Shown here piece by piece: positions 16,661-25,736 of a DNA stretch of 64,000 nucleotides. Numbering within the stretch: the stretch's first letter is position 1; each line of letters begins with the position of its first letter. The notes under the pieces were generated by a model that searched no databases, was not told the origin of the DNA, and was given only the letters and a program-made list of their open reading frames with translations. Source of the DNA: Clostridium porci (GTDB lineage Bacteria > Bacillota > Clostridia > Lachnospirales > Lachnospiraceae). A program made the position numbers and the translations under genes. The stretch lies in assembly GCF_009696375.1 (NCBI RefSeq), contig NZ_VUMD01000003.1:237641-301640 (forward strand), read 5' to 3'.

Positions 16661-18414
16661 TGAGAGAAATTATAAGAAAATTTACTATGGGGCATCCAAA
16701 ACAAGTAGTTGAGCCTACAACATGGCATTTTTTAGAAGGCTTTACCATGACCTTTCCTGCCATAGCCATTTATTTTGCTATCAATCTATTTATAGAATAT
16801 TTTGAAAACCCTGAAGTGATTTTTGATAAAGGATATTGGAATATTGCCCTATGGATGTTGGTTTTTTTCTTATTACAGCTTATTATTAGCACACTAACCT
16901 TTTTAAAGACATTTCTTCCGGGAGCAAGGAATTCTACAGATAACAAAAAGGAATTTATACAGAAAATAAAAAGATTGCCTCTTGGATTTTTCTCTAAAAC
17001 ACGTTCAGGAGAGCTTATAAATACTTTTACAGGAGATTTTTTAGCCCTTGAACAAAGTATGGCAGGGATGTTCACTGGACTTTTGGGCGTTGCTTTTTCC
17101 TGCATAGTAACCTCTGTCCTTATGTTTTACTTTAATTGGAAGATGGCTCTCGCCTTTTATATTACTATTCCAATTTCAGCAATCATTATTCTTATCTCAA
17201 TGAAGGTATTTAGAAATTTAAGCGTTAGTTTAAGAGCTGCTAAAGATGATACAGCAGAGGGTTTAAATGAATATCTTTTAGGAATGAAAATCCTTAGGAG
17301 TTACAACCAAATAGGAGATGGTTTTTCTAAACTTAAAACTTCTTATCAGCATTTGATGGATGTTAGTATAAAAGGAGAGTCCATAGGAGGATCTCTTTTA
17401 GGATTTGCACTAACCTTTGCAAGGGCAGGACTTCCACTAATGTGTTTGGTTGGTTCTTATATATTACTTGGCGGAGAGATAGGTTTAATTGAATTTTTAA
17501 GTATGATAATCATTGGTACTAAAATTATAAGTCCTATTCTTACTTGGATCAGGTACACTGCGGTACTCCGATCTCACTATATAAGTGCAACGAGAATTGA
17601 TAATGTAATGAAAGAAAAAGAGCTGTCTGGAGCAGAAAAAATAGCAAAGGTAGAGGATATCCATTTTGAAGATGTCAGCTTCTCATATTTAAAAGGTCAA
17701 AATATCATTGACAATATATCCTGTACTTTTAAAAAAAACGCTCTTACTGCTATTGTAGGTCCAAGTGGCGGAGGAAAGTCTACACTACTAAGGCTTATCG
17801 CTAGGTTTTGGGATGTTGATAAAGGCGCTATAAAAATCGGAACTATTCCATTAAATGAAATAAATCCAGATACTTGGTTAGAACAGATTTCTATGGTCTT
17901 GCAAGATGTTTATCTTTTCCATGAAACTATAAGAGAAAATATTATGTTTGGAAATGAAAATGCCAATGAAGAAGACATGATTCGTGCTGCAACGCTCGCA
18001 GGGTGTCATGAATTTATTGAAAGGCTGCCAGAAGGCTATGAAACACTTGTAGGAGAAGGTGTCTCAACTCTATCAGGCGGTGAAAAACAAAGAATATCCA
18101 TTGCTAGAGCCATTCTTAAAAATGCACCGATTCTTTTGCTTGATGAACCTACTTCCAGCTTAGATGCAAGAAATGAAGTTTTAGTTCAAAAAGCTATATC
18201 GAATCTGGTTAACGATAAAACTGTAATCATGATTGCTCATAGGTTAAAAACTATAAAGAATGCTGATCATATTATCGTTTTAGATAAAGGGAAAATTGTG
18301 GAAGAAGGAGACCACAAGGAATTGCTGCTAAAAGAAGGTCTTTATTATAGACTATGGAATTTACAAAATAAATCAAAAGAATGGAGAATTTCGTTAGATA
18401 AGGTACAACATTGA
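16660..18414 (+). CDS. ABC transporter, fused permease/ATPase (second of a pair)
   Basis: 584-residue half-transporter starting at a GTG that overlaps the stop of the preceding gene by one base. Membrane helices fill the first ~320 residues. The ATPase domain has Walker A GPSGGGKST (about 366), signature LSGGEKQR (about 471) and Walker B LLLDEPTSSLDA. Together with its partner and the divergent AraC gene it resembles YbtP/YbtQ-type transporter pairs. AT-rich codon use matches the partner, and an IS fragment directly follows its stop codon. Confidence 0.88.
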   Translation: MREIIRKFTMGHPKQVVEPTTWHFLEGFTMTFPAIAIYFAINLFIEYFENPEVIFDKGYWNIALWMLVFFLLQLIISTLTFLKTFLPGARNSTDNKKEFIQKIKRLPLGFFSKTRSGELINTFTGDFLALEQSMAGMFTGLLGVAFSCIVTSVLMFYFNWKMALAFYITIPISAIIILISMKVFRNLSVSLRAAKDDTAEGLNEYLLGMKILRSYNQIGDGFSKLKTSYQHLMDVSIKGESIGGSLLGFALTFARAGLPLMCLVGSYILLGGEIGLIEFLSMIIIGTKIISPILTWIRYTAVLRSHYISATRIDNVMKEKELSGAEKIAKVEDIHFEDVSFSYLKGQNIIDNISCTFKKNALTAIVGPSGGGKSTLLRLIARFWDVDKGAIKIGTIPLNEINPDTWLEQISMVLQDVYLFHETIRENIMFGNENANEEDMIRAATLAGCHEFIERLPEGYETLVGEGVSTLSGGEKQRISIARAILKNAPILLLDEPTSSLDARNEVLVQKAISNLVNDKTVIMIAHRLKTIKNADHIIVLDKGKIVEEGDHKELLLKEGLYYRLWNLQNKSKEWRISLDKVQH

Positions 18415-18483
18415 GCCTGTTGACAAACTAAAAAACACCTTTCATGTGGTATAATTAATATATTAATATGGTAGGTGTTTTTT

Positions 18484-18650
18484 ATGATGAGAAGAACTGA
18501 CAACCAAATACAGTTGAGCCTTTTTGATATAGATTCTATGATCCTTCAAAATCATTTGTTGAGACAGCTTAAGAACTGTGTAAACTTTGAGTTCATCTAT
18601 GAAAAAGCGGTTCCTTATTATTCGCAAACAGCGGTGTTGTCAGTGGAGAG
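18484..18650 (+). pseudogene. IS1182-like transposase, N-terminal fragment
   Basis: About 45 residues are readable (DNQIQLSLFDIDSMI, then LRQLKNCVNFEFIYEKAVPY YS), resembling the start of IS1182-type DDE transposases (HLLRKLdxaIDFSFIYxLVxxYYS). The frame then runs into the tail of a mobile-element gene on the other strand at about 18640, so the rest of the IS was lost. A hairpin of AACACCT and AGGTGTT arms lies directly upstream (18433-18480) and probably belongs to the IS 5' end. Confidence 0.55.
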
Positions 18651-18804
18651 CTTCCTCCGAGCCTCGTAAATGCGTTATTCTCATATCAAACGCCTGCTTT
18701 CTTGTAACAGAATCCCGATAGGATTCCTCAATGGCATTGGCAAACATCTCTACTTGCTTTTCACCGGAAATGATAACGTTTTTAGTGATACTTGAAGTTG
18801 CCAT
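18640..18804 (-). CDS. Small conserved mobile-element protein, possibly truncated
   Basis: 54-residue protein starting MATSSITKNVIISGEKQVEM, a sequence type I recognise from short orphan genes in Firmicute conjugative elements. The following EMFANAIEES is conserved in that type, which is usually somewhat longer. Its 3' end abuts the IS fragment, so the last residues may be foreign. AAGGGAAG lies upstream of the ATG. Function unknown. Confidence 0.5.
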   Translation of the reverse strand: MATSSITKNVIISGEKQVEMFANAIEESYRDSVTRKQAFDMRITHLRGSEEALH

Positions 18805-18871
18805 ATAGACACTTCCCTTGTCAGTATGGTTCTCTTTTTGATCTACATATTTCCCCATTTGCATTCTATTA

Positions 18872-19336
18872 TCAAAACAACCTTTTTGCAGCTGGAACAT
18901 CATGGTATGTTCCATTCTTTTTTTCATCCGTCCGCGCATGATCATGTGCGGACGGATGAATATCACAGGAAATTCCAATCAGAACATGATTCTCTGCCAG
19001 GAATTCACACCACTCCTCATTCAAAAGCAGACCGTTGGTCTGAATCGTGTAAAAGATCTGTACCTCTGTTTTCTTTTGCTTTATATACTCAGTCAGATTC
19101 CGGTAAAAATCAAGCCCCGCAAGCGTTGGTTCTCCGCCCCGAAAGGACAATGTCAGCCGGTCTTTGGCTTCCAGTTCAGTCAGAATGTGATCGAGCACTG
19201 ATCTGGCAACCGACTCCGTCATAATTCCAAAGGAGGACGCCTCCCTCAAACTGCTGATATCATCATAAAAGCAATAGCTGCAGCGGAGATTACAAAGTGA
19301 CGATACCGGTTTCAGCATCACAGTAAGCTGTTTCAT
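18872..19336 (-). pseudogene. Anaerobic sulfatase-maturating enzyme (radical SAM), truncated
   Basis: The first ~140 residues of an anSME-type radical SAM protein. The iron-sulfur motif is CNLRCSYC (C15, C19, C22), followed by SFRGGEPTLAGLDFY and TIQTNGLLLNEEWCEFL. The frame ends about 150 residues in, where it meets mobile-element DNA. Normal length is near 370-400, so the SAM-barrel end and the C-terminal Cys-rich clusters are missing. It starts 14 bases after the gntR stop, in the same operon as a sulfatase that needs such an enzyme to turn its active-site Cys into formylglycine. Confidence 0.8.
18925..18958. repeat. 34-bp near-perfect palindrome inside the truncated maturase
   Basis: Arms CATCCGTCCGC and GCGGACGGATG flank a centre that contains CATGATCATG; only one base pair is non-Watson-Crick. 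It lies in frame in the maturase relic (HPSAHDHARTDE), close to its break point. It may be a coding coincidence or a protein-binding or recombination site. Confidence 0.6.
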
Positions 19337-19350
19337 CTTATCTGTACCTC

Positions 19351-20469
19351 TTATCTGATCACCCTGATTGATCTTCCCTCATAAATGCGCGGCTCCATCA
19401 GATACGAATATCCATTATCCGAATAATCCTTCTGGCGGATCATCTGCATCAACCGGCTTCCGACCAAAACTCCCATTTCATAACCAGGATGGATCGAGCA
19501 GGTAATACCTGTTTCTTTCCAGTCCTTATTGGAATAATCAAAGCAGACAAGAGAATAATCCTTCGGAACATTCTTTTTCATCTCCTTCAGACTGGCCAGT
19601 ACAGACTGCAGGATCATATAGTTACAGCAGACCACGGCAGTACATTTTTGCAGACTCTTTAAAAATTTTCCAATCTCCTTATAAAAGCCGTCTGAATGCG
19701 CTTCATTGGAAATGCACCACTTCACATAATCATCTTCAAATACAATCCCGGCGCTTCTTAATGCACTCACATATCCTCTGAATTTTTCAATACTCTGATA
19801 ATTATCGTACACAAAGATGCCGGCTATATTTTTATGCCCTGCTCGGGTCAGCAGTCCGATCAGTTTCCGAGCACATTTATAATCATTATTGATCACACGG
19901 GGGTACTTTAACTCTTTGTAATAGTTGTTATAAAAAATCACCGGGATTTTTTTGGAATAAATGTTCCGATAACAGTCCAGATTGGGATTTAAAAGGCTTG
20001 CTTTCACACCATCCACAATAAACCCATCAAAGCCCTGATGGGCTACCACATCCAGACAGTTCCGCTCACTGGAAAATTTATTGTCCGTAAAGAATGTCTG
20101 CAAGTCTGCATCCGTATCGGTCAGCACTTCCCGAATCCCGTCAATCAGACCGGAATTCGCGTTGGAATCCTGACCCTGCAGAATCAGTCCGATCTTCAGA
20201 CTAGAGTTTTGCAAACCGACTCGGCTAGATAGCGCAGTCCCTTTATTAATATAGGAACCGCTGCCTTTGACCCGGATCACAAGTTTTTCCTCTACCAGTC
20301 TCGCCATAGCCAGCCTTACTGTATCCCGGCTGATCTGAAACTGACGGCAGAGTGCATTCTCAGACGGGAGCTTCAGATTCGCCGAAAATTTATTTTCGTC
20401 AATATACGCGCGAAGCCGGTTATAAATAATGTCTGATTTCTTTTTGTCAGTAGATAACCTTGTATTCAA
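19351..20469 (-). CDS. GntR-family regulator with LacI-type sensor domain (AraR-like)
   Basis: 372 residues. The N-terminal winged HTH of GntR type has LPSENALCRQFQISRDTVRL and the wing GSGSYI. From about residue 80 there is a periplasmic-binding-like sensor domain (GLILQGQDSN, VICCNYMILQSV-type strands, SLVCFDYSN), the AraR architecture. The start is a TTG at 20469 with GGGAGGAG upstream. It lies between the sulfatase and the maturase in the transporter operon and probably represses it; a candidate operator is at 25061-25079. Confidence 0.85.
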   Translation of the reverse strand: MNTRLSTDKKKSDIIYNRLRAYIDENKFSANLKLPSENALCRQFQISRDTVRLAMARLVEEKLVIRVKGSGSYINKGTALSSRVGLQNSSLKIGLILQGQDSNANSGLIDGIREVLTDTDADLQTFFTDNKFSSERNCLDVVAHQGFDGFIVDGVKASLLNPNLDCYRNIYSKKIPVIFYNNYYKELKYPRVINNDYKCARKLIGLLTRAGHKNIAGIFVYDNYQSIEKFRGYVSALRSAGIVFEDDYVKWCISNEAHSDGFYKEIGKFLKSLQKCTAVVCCNYMILQSVLASLKEMKKNVPKDYSLVCFDYSNKDWKETGITCSIHPGYEMGVLVGSRLMQMIRQKDYSDNGYSYLMEPRIYEGRSIRVIR

Positions 20470-20540
20470 TGCACTCCTCCCGCCAGTTCTTTTTCAATTT
20501 TCCTTCACACTGCAGATGGAAGTTCTGCCACTTTCCAATA

Positions 20541-21899
20541 TTATTCCCCATCTACAATGCGCGGACGGCTATGTTCCGCCTTCTCGATCCATCCAAGCAG
20601 TTTCTCCCGCAGCTCTAGCCGGACCTTGTCATATGCCGGATCATGGATCAGATTATTCAACTCATACGGATCCGTCCTCAAATCATAGAGGAAATCATCC
20701 GCATACAAATCCGATGCTGCACAAGCACCTCCATCCTTATCCGGTGCATAGACAGAATACAGATAATGCCTAGTTCGGATACATCTTCCAACACGGCTCT
20801 CCGAAATCTGCGAGAACACCTCATCAGGTCTATTATCTGTCTTTCCGCAGACCACGTCAAGAAGATTCTCCCCGATCATGGCGTCCCCCACATCGACACC
20901 GGCAATCGCCAGAATCGTCTTTGGAAGACTCTCCGTACTGACCAGCTCCTCTACTGCCTTTCCTCCCTTATAGTCGCCCCCCGCTATAACAAGCGGCACA
21001 TGAGTCGCCGCCCCATGGCAGGTACGCTTGTAATCGTCATAGCCATGCAGATGACTGTCTGTATTTCTTGTCATAAAATGAGAACCATGATCTGATGCAA
21101 AAATGATGACGGTATTCTCATACAGATGCTCTTCCTTCAATCTCTTAATCAGGCGCCCCAGATTCTCATCCAGGCTTGCACACTGTCCCAGGTAATCCGG
21201 ATACTCCTCTGCCGCATTTCCCTTTAACGCTGCCAGATCTCCCGGAAGGACAAAATTCTTGTATTTTTCTTTGGAGCCATGTGGGCCTTCATAATGCTTG
21301 TGATCATTCTGATGATGCGGTTCAATCTGGGAAATCGTCATAAAGAACGGTTTCTTCCGGTCATACTGATCAAAAAACTGCAGTGCCATATCCATAATGC
21401 AGTCAGCCCGGTAGCCTTTAAAATCGATGCGGTTATCATTTTCATCAAAGACATAACCGTCATAGCCATGAGAAGTAAACTCCAAAACATCCGCCGTTCT
21501 CCAGAACCCGGTATAGCCGCCGCGCAGCTCTTTCGGAATGGCTGTTATGGTATGATCAATCACCGGCGCTTTCTCCAGTTCTCCATCGCTTGCCAAATGC
21601 CACTTTCCAATGTAGGCTGTTTCGTATCCAGCCTCCTCGATATAATCTGCAAGTGTTTTTATACCTTTTGGAAGCATGATATTATTTCGAAAGCACCCAG
21701 TCTCCGTAGGATATTTTCCCGTCTGAAACAATGCACGGCAGGGTCCGCAGACCGGCTGCGGAGAATAAGCGTGAGCAAACTTTACGCCTTCCTTTGCAAG
21801 GCTGTCCAGATTCGGCGTAATGTCCAAAGGCTGTCCGAAACAGCCGCAGGTATCCGCTCTCTGCTGATCTGTAAAATAAAAGATAATATTTTCTCTCAT
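20541..21899 (-). CDS. Cysteine-type sulfatase
   Basis: 452-residue member of the alkaline phosphatase/sulfatase superfamily. The formylglycine motif C-x-P-x-R is present as CGPCR (C51), followed by ALFQTGKYPT; metal ligands include D11 in FYFTDQQRAD, and a later DHGSHF motif fits the metal site. No signal peptide is visible, so it probably desulfates an imported compound in the cytoplasm. The ATG has AAAGGAG upstream and is three bases after the tctA stop. It needs a maturase, but the one in this operon is broken. Confidence 0.9.
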   Translation of the reverse strand: MRENIIFYFTDQQRADTCGCFGQPLDITPNLDSLAKEGVKFAHAYSPQPVCGPCRALFQTGKYPTETGCFRNNIMLPKGIKTLADYIEEAGYETAYIGKWHLASDGELEKAPVIDHTITAIPKELRGGYTGFWRTADVLEFTSHGYDGYVFDENDNRIDFKGYRADCIMDMALQFFDQYDRKKPFFMTISQIEPHHQNDHKHYEGPHGSKEKYKNFVLPGDLAALKGNAAEEYPDYLGQCASLDENLGRLIKRLKEEHLYENTVIIFASDHGSHFMTRNTDSHLHGYDDYKRTCHGAATHVPLVIAGGDYKGGKAVEELVSTESLPKTILAIAGVDVGDAMIGENLLDVVCGKTDNRPDEVFSQISESRVGRCIRTRHYLYSVYAPDKDGGACAASDLYADDFLYDLRTDPYELNNLIHDPAYDKVRLELREKLLGWIEKAEHSRPRIVDGE

Positions 21900-21902
21900 G
21901 GT

Positions 21903-23399
21903 TTAAACTCCTTTCCGGGCATTGCGTTCCTTAACTTTGCTTCTCACAATCATAGCCACTGCACCTACGATCAGCGCAATAAAGATCAGACAGTACGGAC
22001 TGCTTACAAAAATAGATGGATTTCCTTCTGAGATCAAAAGCGCACGGCGGAAATTAGTTTCTGTCATATTTCCAAGTACCAGACCGAGGAGAATCGGAAC
22101 TGTCGGGAAATCAAGCTTATACAAGATCCAGGCAATCACGGCAAATGTCAGCGTTACTGCTACATCGAAGTAGGACTTATTCACCGAATAAGCTCCCGCA
22201 AAGCAGAAAATCACAATGATCGGTGTAAGTATTTCCTGCGGGATAGAGACAACCTTAGCAAACAGTTTCGTCAGATATTTTCCCTGCAGCAGCATGAAAA
22301 GGTTTACAAATAAAAGACCGATCATGATCGCGTACATAATATCTCCCTGCGTCGTAAAGAGGCTTAAGCCAGGATTCAGTCCATTGATCATCAGCGCGGA
22401 CAGCATGATGGCTACGCAGCCGTCTCCCGGAATTCCGAGCGTAAGCAGCGGAATGAGCGTTGCACCGGTTACTGCGTTGTTTGCGCTTTCTGCAGCAGCA
22501 ATTCCTTCTACTGAGCCGTGTCCGAACTCTTCCTTATGCTTCGACATATTTTTCGCCACGTCATAGCTGAACCAGGATGCCATAGACGCTCCGGTTCCGG
22601 GAATGATTCCGATAATCGTGCCTATGATCGAGGAAATAAATGCCGGGCGTACCATGCGGCGGTACTCATCGTTACTAATTTTTCCATCATCTGCAATTCT
22701 GGACGTATCCAGCTTTAAACGATCCGGCTTCAGCTCTGCCTTCTTCAAAATCTCAATCAGCGCAAACAGACCGATCAGGCAGATTGCAAGATCCAGACCC
22801 AGATACAATCTGGAAATGCCAAAGGTAAAACGGTCATAACTGGTTTGCGGATCCGCTCCAATACAGGAAACAAATAGACCGACACAAGCTGAGATGATTC
22901 CCTTGATCATACTCTTTCCGGAAATTCCGGCGATGATCGTAAGGCCGAAGACACAAACCAGGAAATATTCTGCCGTTCCGATGTTTGCTGCAACCTTCGC
23001 CACCTGCGGTGCTAAAAATAAAAGGGTTAAAGCGGAGAATATACCTCCAAACGTAGATGCATACAAAGCTATCTTCAAGGCCGCCTTTGTCCGTCCTTTT
23101 TCTGACAGTGGATGTCCGTCCAGCATGGTGGTAGCTGCATGCGGTGTTCCCGGCGTATTGATCAAAATTGCAGATACGCTTCCGCCATAACCTCCCGCAC
23201 AGTAAATTCCAAGCAGAAACATCATACCTGGGATCGCTGTCATCTTGTAGGTAAACGGCAAAAATAGGATAATGCAAAGGATTACGGTAAGTCCGGGGAT
23301 TGCAGCAAACACAGATCCGATAAATACCCCGAGATTCATCCAAATAAAGTTTTCCGGCGTAAACAGCATTTTCAGCGCCGATCCGATATAAGCACCCAT
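21903..23399 (-). CDS. tctA: Tripartite tricarboxylate transporter, large membrane subunit
   Basis: 498-residue protein with about 11-12 hydrophobic segments. TctA motifs are GVFIGSVFAAIPGLTVIL near the N-terminus and GIIPGTGASMASWFSYD in the middle; these Gly/Pro-rich loops form the substrate path. GAGGAGG precedes the start. It follows tctB by 15 bases and works with TctB and the binding lipoprotein TctC. The sulfatase downstream suggests that the cargo is a sulfated or sulfonated organic acid (inference). Confidence 0.92.
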   Translation of the reverse strand: MGAYIGSALKMLFTPENFIWMNLGVFIGSVFAAIPGLTVILCIILFLPFTYKMTAIPGMMFLLGIYCAGGYGGSVSAILINTPGTPHAATTMLDGHPLSEKGRTKAALKIALYASTFGGIFSALTLLFLAPQVAKVAANIGTAEYFLVCVFGLTIIAGISGKSMIKGIISACVGLFVSCIGADPQTSYDRFTFGISRLYLGLDLAICLIGLFALIEILKKAELKPDRLKLDTSRIADDGKISNDEYRRMVRPAFISSIIGTIIGIIPGTGASMASWFSYDVAKNMSKHKEEFGHGSVEGIAAAESANNAVTGATLIPLLTLGIPGDGCVAIMLSALMINGLNPGLSLFTTQGDIMYAIMIGLLFVNLFMLLQGKYLTKLFAKVVSIPQEILTPIIVIFCFAGAYSVNKSYFDVAVTLTFAVIAWILYKLDFPTVPILLGLVLGNMTETNFRRALLISEGNPSIFVSSPYCLIFIALIVGAVAMIVRSKVKERNARKGV

Positions 23400-23414
23400 C
23401 TCACATTTCCTCCT

Positions 23415-23912
23415 CTAAAATTTTACGTTCAGCCCAAAACGGAACACCGCCCAGATCAGCACAGACAGCCCCAGCGTAATCACATAATAGCTTTTTTTCC
23501 GGCATCGGAAATAAAGCAGGAAACTGACTGCACAAAAAACAGCGCCCAGCACAAACAGATCCGTTACTTTACAGATCAGATAAGTCATAATGAGGATGCC
23601 GAGAATCAACAACGCCTTGATCTCTGTCAACAGATGAAACGTATACGTCTGAACCGGTTCCTTTCTCAGCAGCTTTACAACATTCTGAATGATCAGAATC
23701 AAGCTGCAGATCATCATGAGCAAAAATAAAAGTCTTGGAAATACTCTTCCATTTACGACATCACTTTCCGAAACAGGGATCTGTTCCGGCATGATCAGAA
23801 ATAAAAATGCCCCCAATGCAAAAAATAATATGGCTCCGACCAGATCGGTCGGAATTGTAAATTGCTTTTCCTTTAATCTGGATACGATCTGATCCAGTTT
23901 CTTTTCCTGCAT
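23415..23912 (-). CDS. tctB: Tripartite tricarboxylate transporter, small membrane subunit
   Basis: About 165 residues with four hydrophobic helices, the normal TctB topology: LVGAILFFALGAFLFLIMP, then FPRLLFLLMMICSLILII and two more near the C-terminus. The start at 23912 is favoured over 23933 because GGGAGGAAGGAAAA precedes it. It is between tctC and tctA in the same operon; a hairpin separates it from tctC. Confidence 0.85.
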   Translation of the reverse strand: MQEKKLDQIVSRLKEKQFTIPTDLVGAILFFALGAFLFLIMPEQIPVSESDVVNGRVFPRLLFLLMMICSLILIIQNVVKLLRKEPVQTYTFHLLTEIKALLILGILIMTYLICKVTDLFVLGAVFCAVSFLLYFRCRKKSYYVITLGLSVLIWAVFRFGLNVKF

Positions 23913-23986
23913 CGTTTTCCTTCCTCCCGTCATTGCTATGAATATGTCTCACGGCTGACATAACATCCGCTCGCCGCGGCTAAGTG

Positions 23987-24020
23987 TAAAATGAGAATGC
24001 TGCCGTTACACAGCATCCTC
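23987..24020 (-). terminator. Hairpin between tctC and tctB (partial terminator)
   Basis: On the minus strand a ten-base-pair stem (GAGGATGCTG / CAGCATTCTC, one G-T pair) with an eight-base loop is followed by a short T run (ATTTTAC). As in the sugar ABC operon of this window, it follows the binding-protein gene and precedes the membrane subunits, which suggests differential expression. Confidence 0.6.
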
Positions 24021-24045
24021 ATGATTATGATATTTCCTTCACTGG

Positions 24046-25008
24046 TTACTGTACAACCAGATCCTTGTATTCGTTTACAATGCTCTTTACGTTCTCAATG
24101 TGTTCTAATACCTGATCATTGGTCATGGTGTCTACCTGCAGAAGCATAGTATCCGCCAGCCACTCGCTGACACTCTGGTCTGCAAGGATTTTGTCATAGA
24201 GTTCTCTTAATGCCGCAATCTTTTTTGCATCTGTACCTTTGCGTGCAAGGATCAGGCAACGGTTTCTAAAGTAAGGATATCCGTACTTACCGACACCTTC
24301 CACTCCTGCAAACGGACCGTCTGCAATATCCTCGCCATCAAAGGCACAGACAATGCTGACGCCATTCTGCTGATAGGTCTCTAAAATCTGGGACTGATGG
24401 GATACTGCAAAGTTTGTCTCTCCCTTTGCCACAGCCTGGGCTGCCTCAGCCGCTGAGCTGTATGCAACGATCTTGATCTGGTTTCCATAGCCCATGGAAC
24501 CAAACAGTGCAGCCGCCAAAAAGGCCTCCGATCCGGTTGCTCCGTTTGTTGCAATAGAAATCTGATTTCCCTGATCCATGTAAGACTTTAATTCATCGAT
24601 TGAAGTGATTCCAAGCTTTGCATCTGCCGACATGACAAATACGGAGGAATACAGATTTTCAACAAATTCAAAATCGTCATAACTGAACTGCATCTTCGCC
24701 GGATCCAGGATCGAGGTAATGGAAAAAAGACCTTCTCCTGCAAATACCAGTTCCGAATCATTTGCTTTTGTTTCTGCCACCCAGCTGTTTACCGTTGCCG
24801 CATCCCCTTTTACGGCATCCGCCACCAGTACAATCTTGTCTGAGTAAGTGTTTGAAAGACTGGCTGCTTTCTGGCTTACCATGGCTGCCACACCAGATGG
24901 CGCCCAGGGACAGGTAACCGTCCAGGTTTCCGTTTTTTCCGAACATCCTGCAAGAGACATGACTGCAGTCAAAGCAGCCAACCCAAGTGCTAACATTTTT
25001 TTCTTCAT
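24046..25008 (-). CDS. tctC: Tripartite tricarboxylate transporter binding lipoprotein
   Basis: 320-residue extracellular binding protein. The signal MKKKMLALGLAALTAVMS ends in lipobox LAGC. The mature part fits the TctC/BugE family: WTVTCPWAPSG near the start, the ATNGATGSEAFLAAALFG loop and a KRG-type C-terminal half. The ATG at 25008 has AGGAGAAGGG upstream. It is the first gene of tctCBA-sulfatase-gntR-maturase. Confidence 0.88.
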   Translation of the reverse strand: MKKKMLALGLAALTAVMSLAGCSEKTETWTVTCPWAPSGVAAMVSQKAASLSNTYSDKIVLVADAVKGDAATVNSWVAETKANDSELVFAGEGLFSITSILDPAKMQFSYDDFEFVENLYSSVFVMSADAKLGITSIDELKSYMDQGNQISIATNGATGSEAFLAAALFGSMGYGNQIKIVAYSSAAEAAQAVAKGETNFAVSHQSQILETYQQNGVSIVCAFDGEDIADGPFAGVEGVGKYGYPYFRNRCLILARKGTDAKKIAALRELYDKILADQSVSEWLADTMLLQVDTMTNDQVLEHIENVKSIVNEYKDLVVQ

Positions 25009-25060
25009 AGCCCTTCTCCTTTTGTTAATTTTGATTTTTTCATACAACAGTTTCTTTTTT

Positions 25061-25079
25061 TGTTAGTTCAAGATTAACA
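25061..25079. promoter_or_regulatory. Candidate operator upstream of tctC
   Basis: An inverted repeat with TGTTA and TAACA arms and a nine-base spacer, about 55 bases upstream of the tctC start. It overlaps the probable -10 of a minus-strand promoter (TTGAAA, 16-17 bases, TTAATC). GntR-type regulators bind sites of this kind, so the operon's own GntR protein is the best candidate. A second AT-rich palindrome with AAAGCTG arms lies at 25118-25145. Confidence 0.4.
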
Positions 25080-25189
25080 TACGGTTTTTTTATTTTCAAC
25101 AACTTCACATTATTTTTTTACAAAGCTGTAGGTTTTGCAGCTTTATGTGCAAAAGTTGTAGGGAATTTAGATAATTATTAGACATATTG

Positions 25190-25330
25190 TCACGATAAAA
25201 CTTCGAAAAACAGCGAGACCGCCACCTTCATGCCCCCTGCCAGCACCATAACCCAAATCGGATTCATCTTACACTTTTGCAGCAAAACCAGGTATACAGA
25301 AATGGTGATCAGATCCGTAAATTCTGACAT
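25190..25330 (-). pseudogene. Membrane transporter C-terminal fragment (chromate-transporter-like)
   Basis: A 46-residue frame (SVYLVLLQKCKMNPIWVMVL, then AGGMKVAVSLFF) looks like the last transmembrane pair of a ChrA-type chromate transporter, where an 'xKxNPIxVMxLAG' motif occurs near the C-terminus. The rest of the gene is absent: sequence upstream belongs to a recombinase fragment. Identification rests on this short motif. Confidence 0.35.
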
Positions 25331-25736
25331 GCTGTGTCACCACCTGTCCCTGGATCAGGGGTATAATAATCCAGAAACAGATCAATCCGTTTTTTATTTT
25401 CTTCCGAAATCTGATACTTTGTTCCATGCTTCGGCATATTTAAATGTAGAGTTCCTGTCAGGTAAAACTCATCCAGGCGGTTTGCTGCTGATTTTACCCT
25501 TTTGTAATAATGGATGGTGATTTCCTTCCGGTTCAGGCGTTCTTTTTGCAGGTCAACAAACTCCCTGGTGATTGCGGGTCATAAAAGCAGACGCCTCTTT
25601 TTTCATAGTAGGCAGCAACCGTTTGAAGTTTAGGAGTGATTTTCCTCCCAATAGCAACCTCACTGTAACCCCGTTTTCTTGCTTCTGTAATCATCTGGGC
25701 AATCATCTCGTTAATAGTTCGGTTTTTGGCTTCCAC
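25331..25736 (-). pseudogene. Tyrosine recombinase (integrase), frameshifted N-terminal fragment
   Basis: Starts at a GTG behind AAGGAGGCT and reads NEMIAQMITEARKRGYSEVA, then TVAAYYEKRGVCFYDP. After a frameshift near 25555 it continues in a second frame as REFVDLQKERLNRKEI and SAANRLDEFYLTGTLHLN MPKHGTKY. This is the N-terminal, core-binding part of a tyrosine recombinase type common in Lachnospiraceae mobile regions. The catalytic domain is missing; the frame ends at a fusion to the transporter fragment. Confidence 0.55.

Noticed and set aside
18420..18460. TTGACA ... TATAAT promoter before the IS fragment
   Set aside because: The two boxes are 24 bases apart, too far for a sigma-A promoter.
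22834..23343. 169-codon frame inside tctA on the same strand
   Set aside because: Out-of-frame shadow of tctA with no ribosome site; TctA motifs are in the longer frame.
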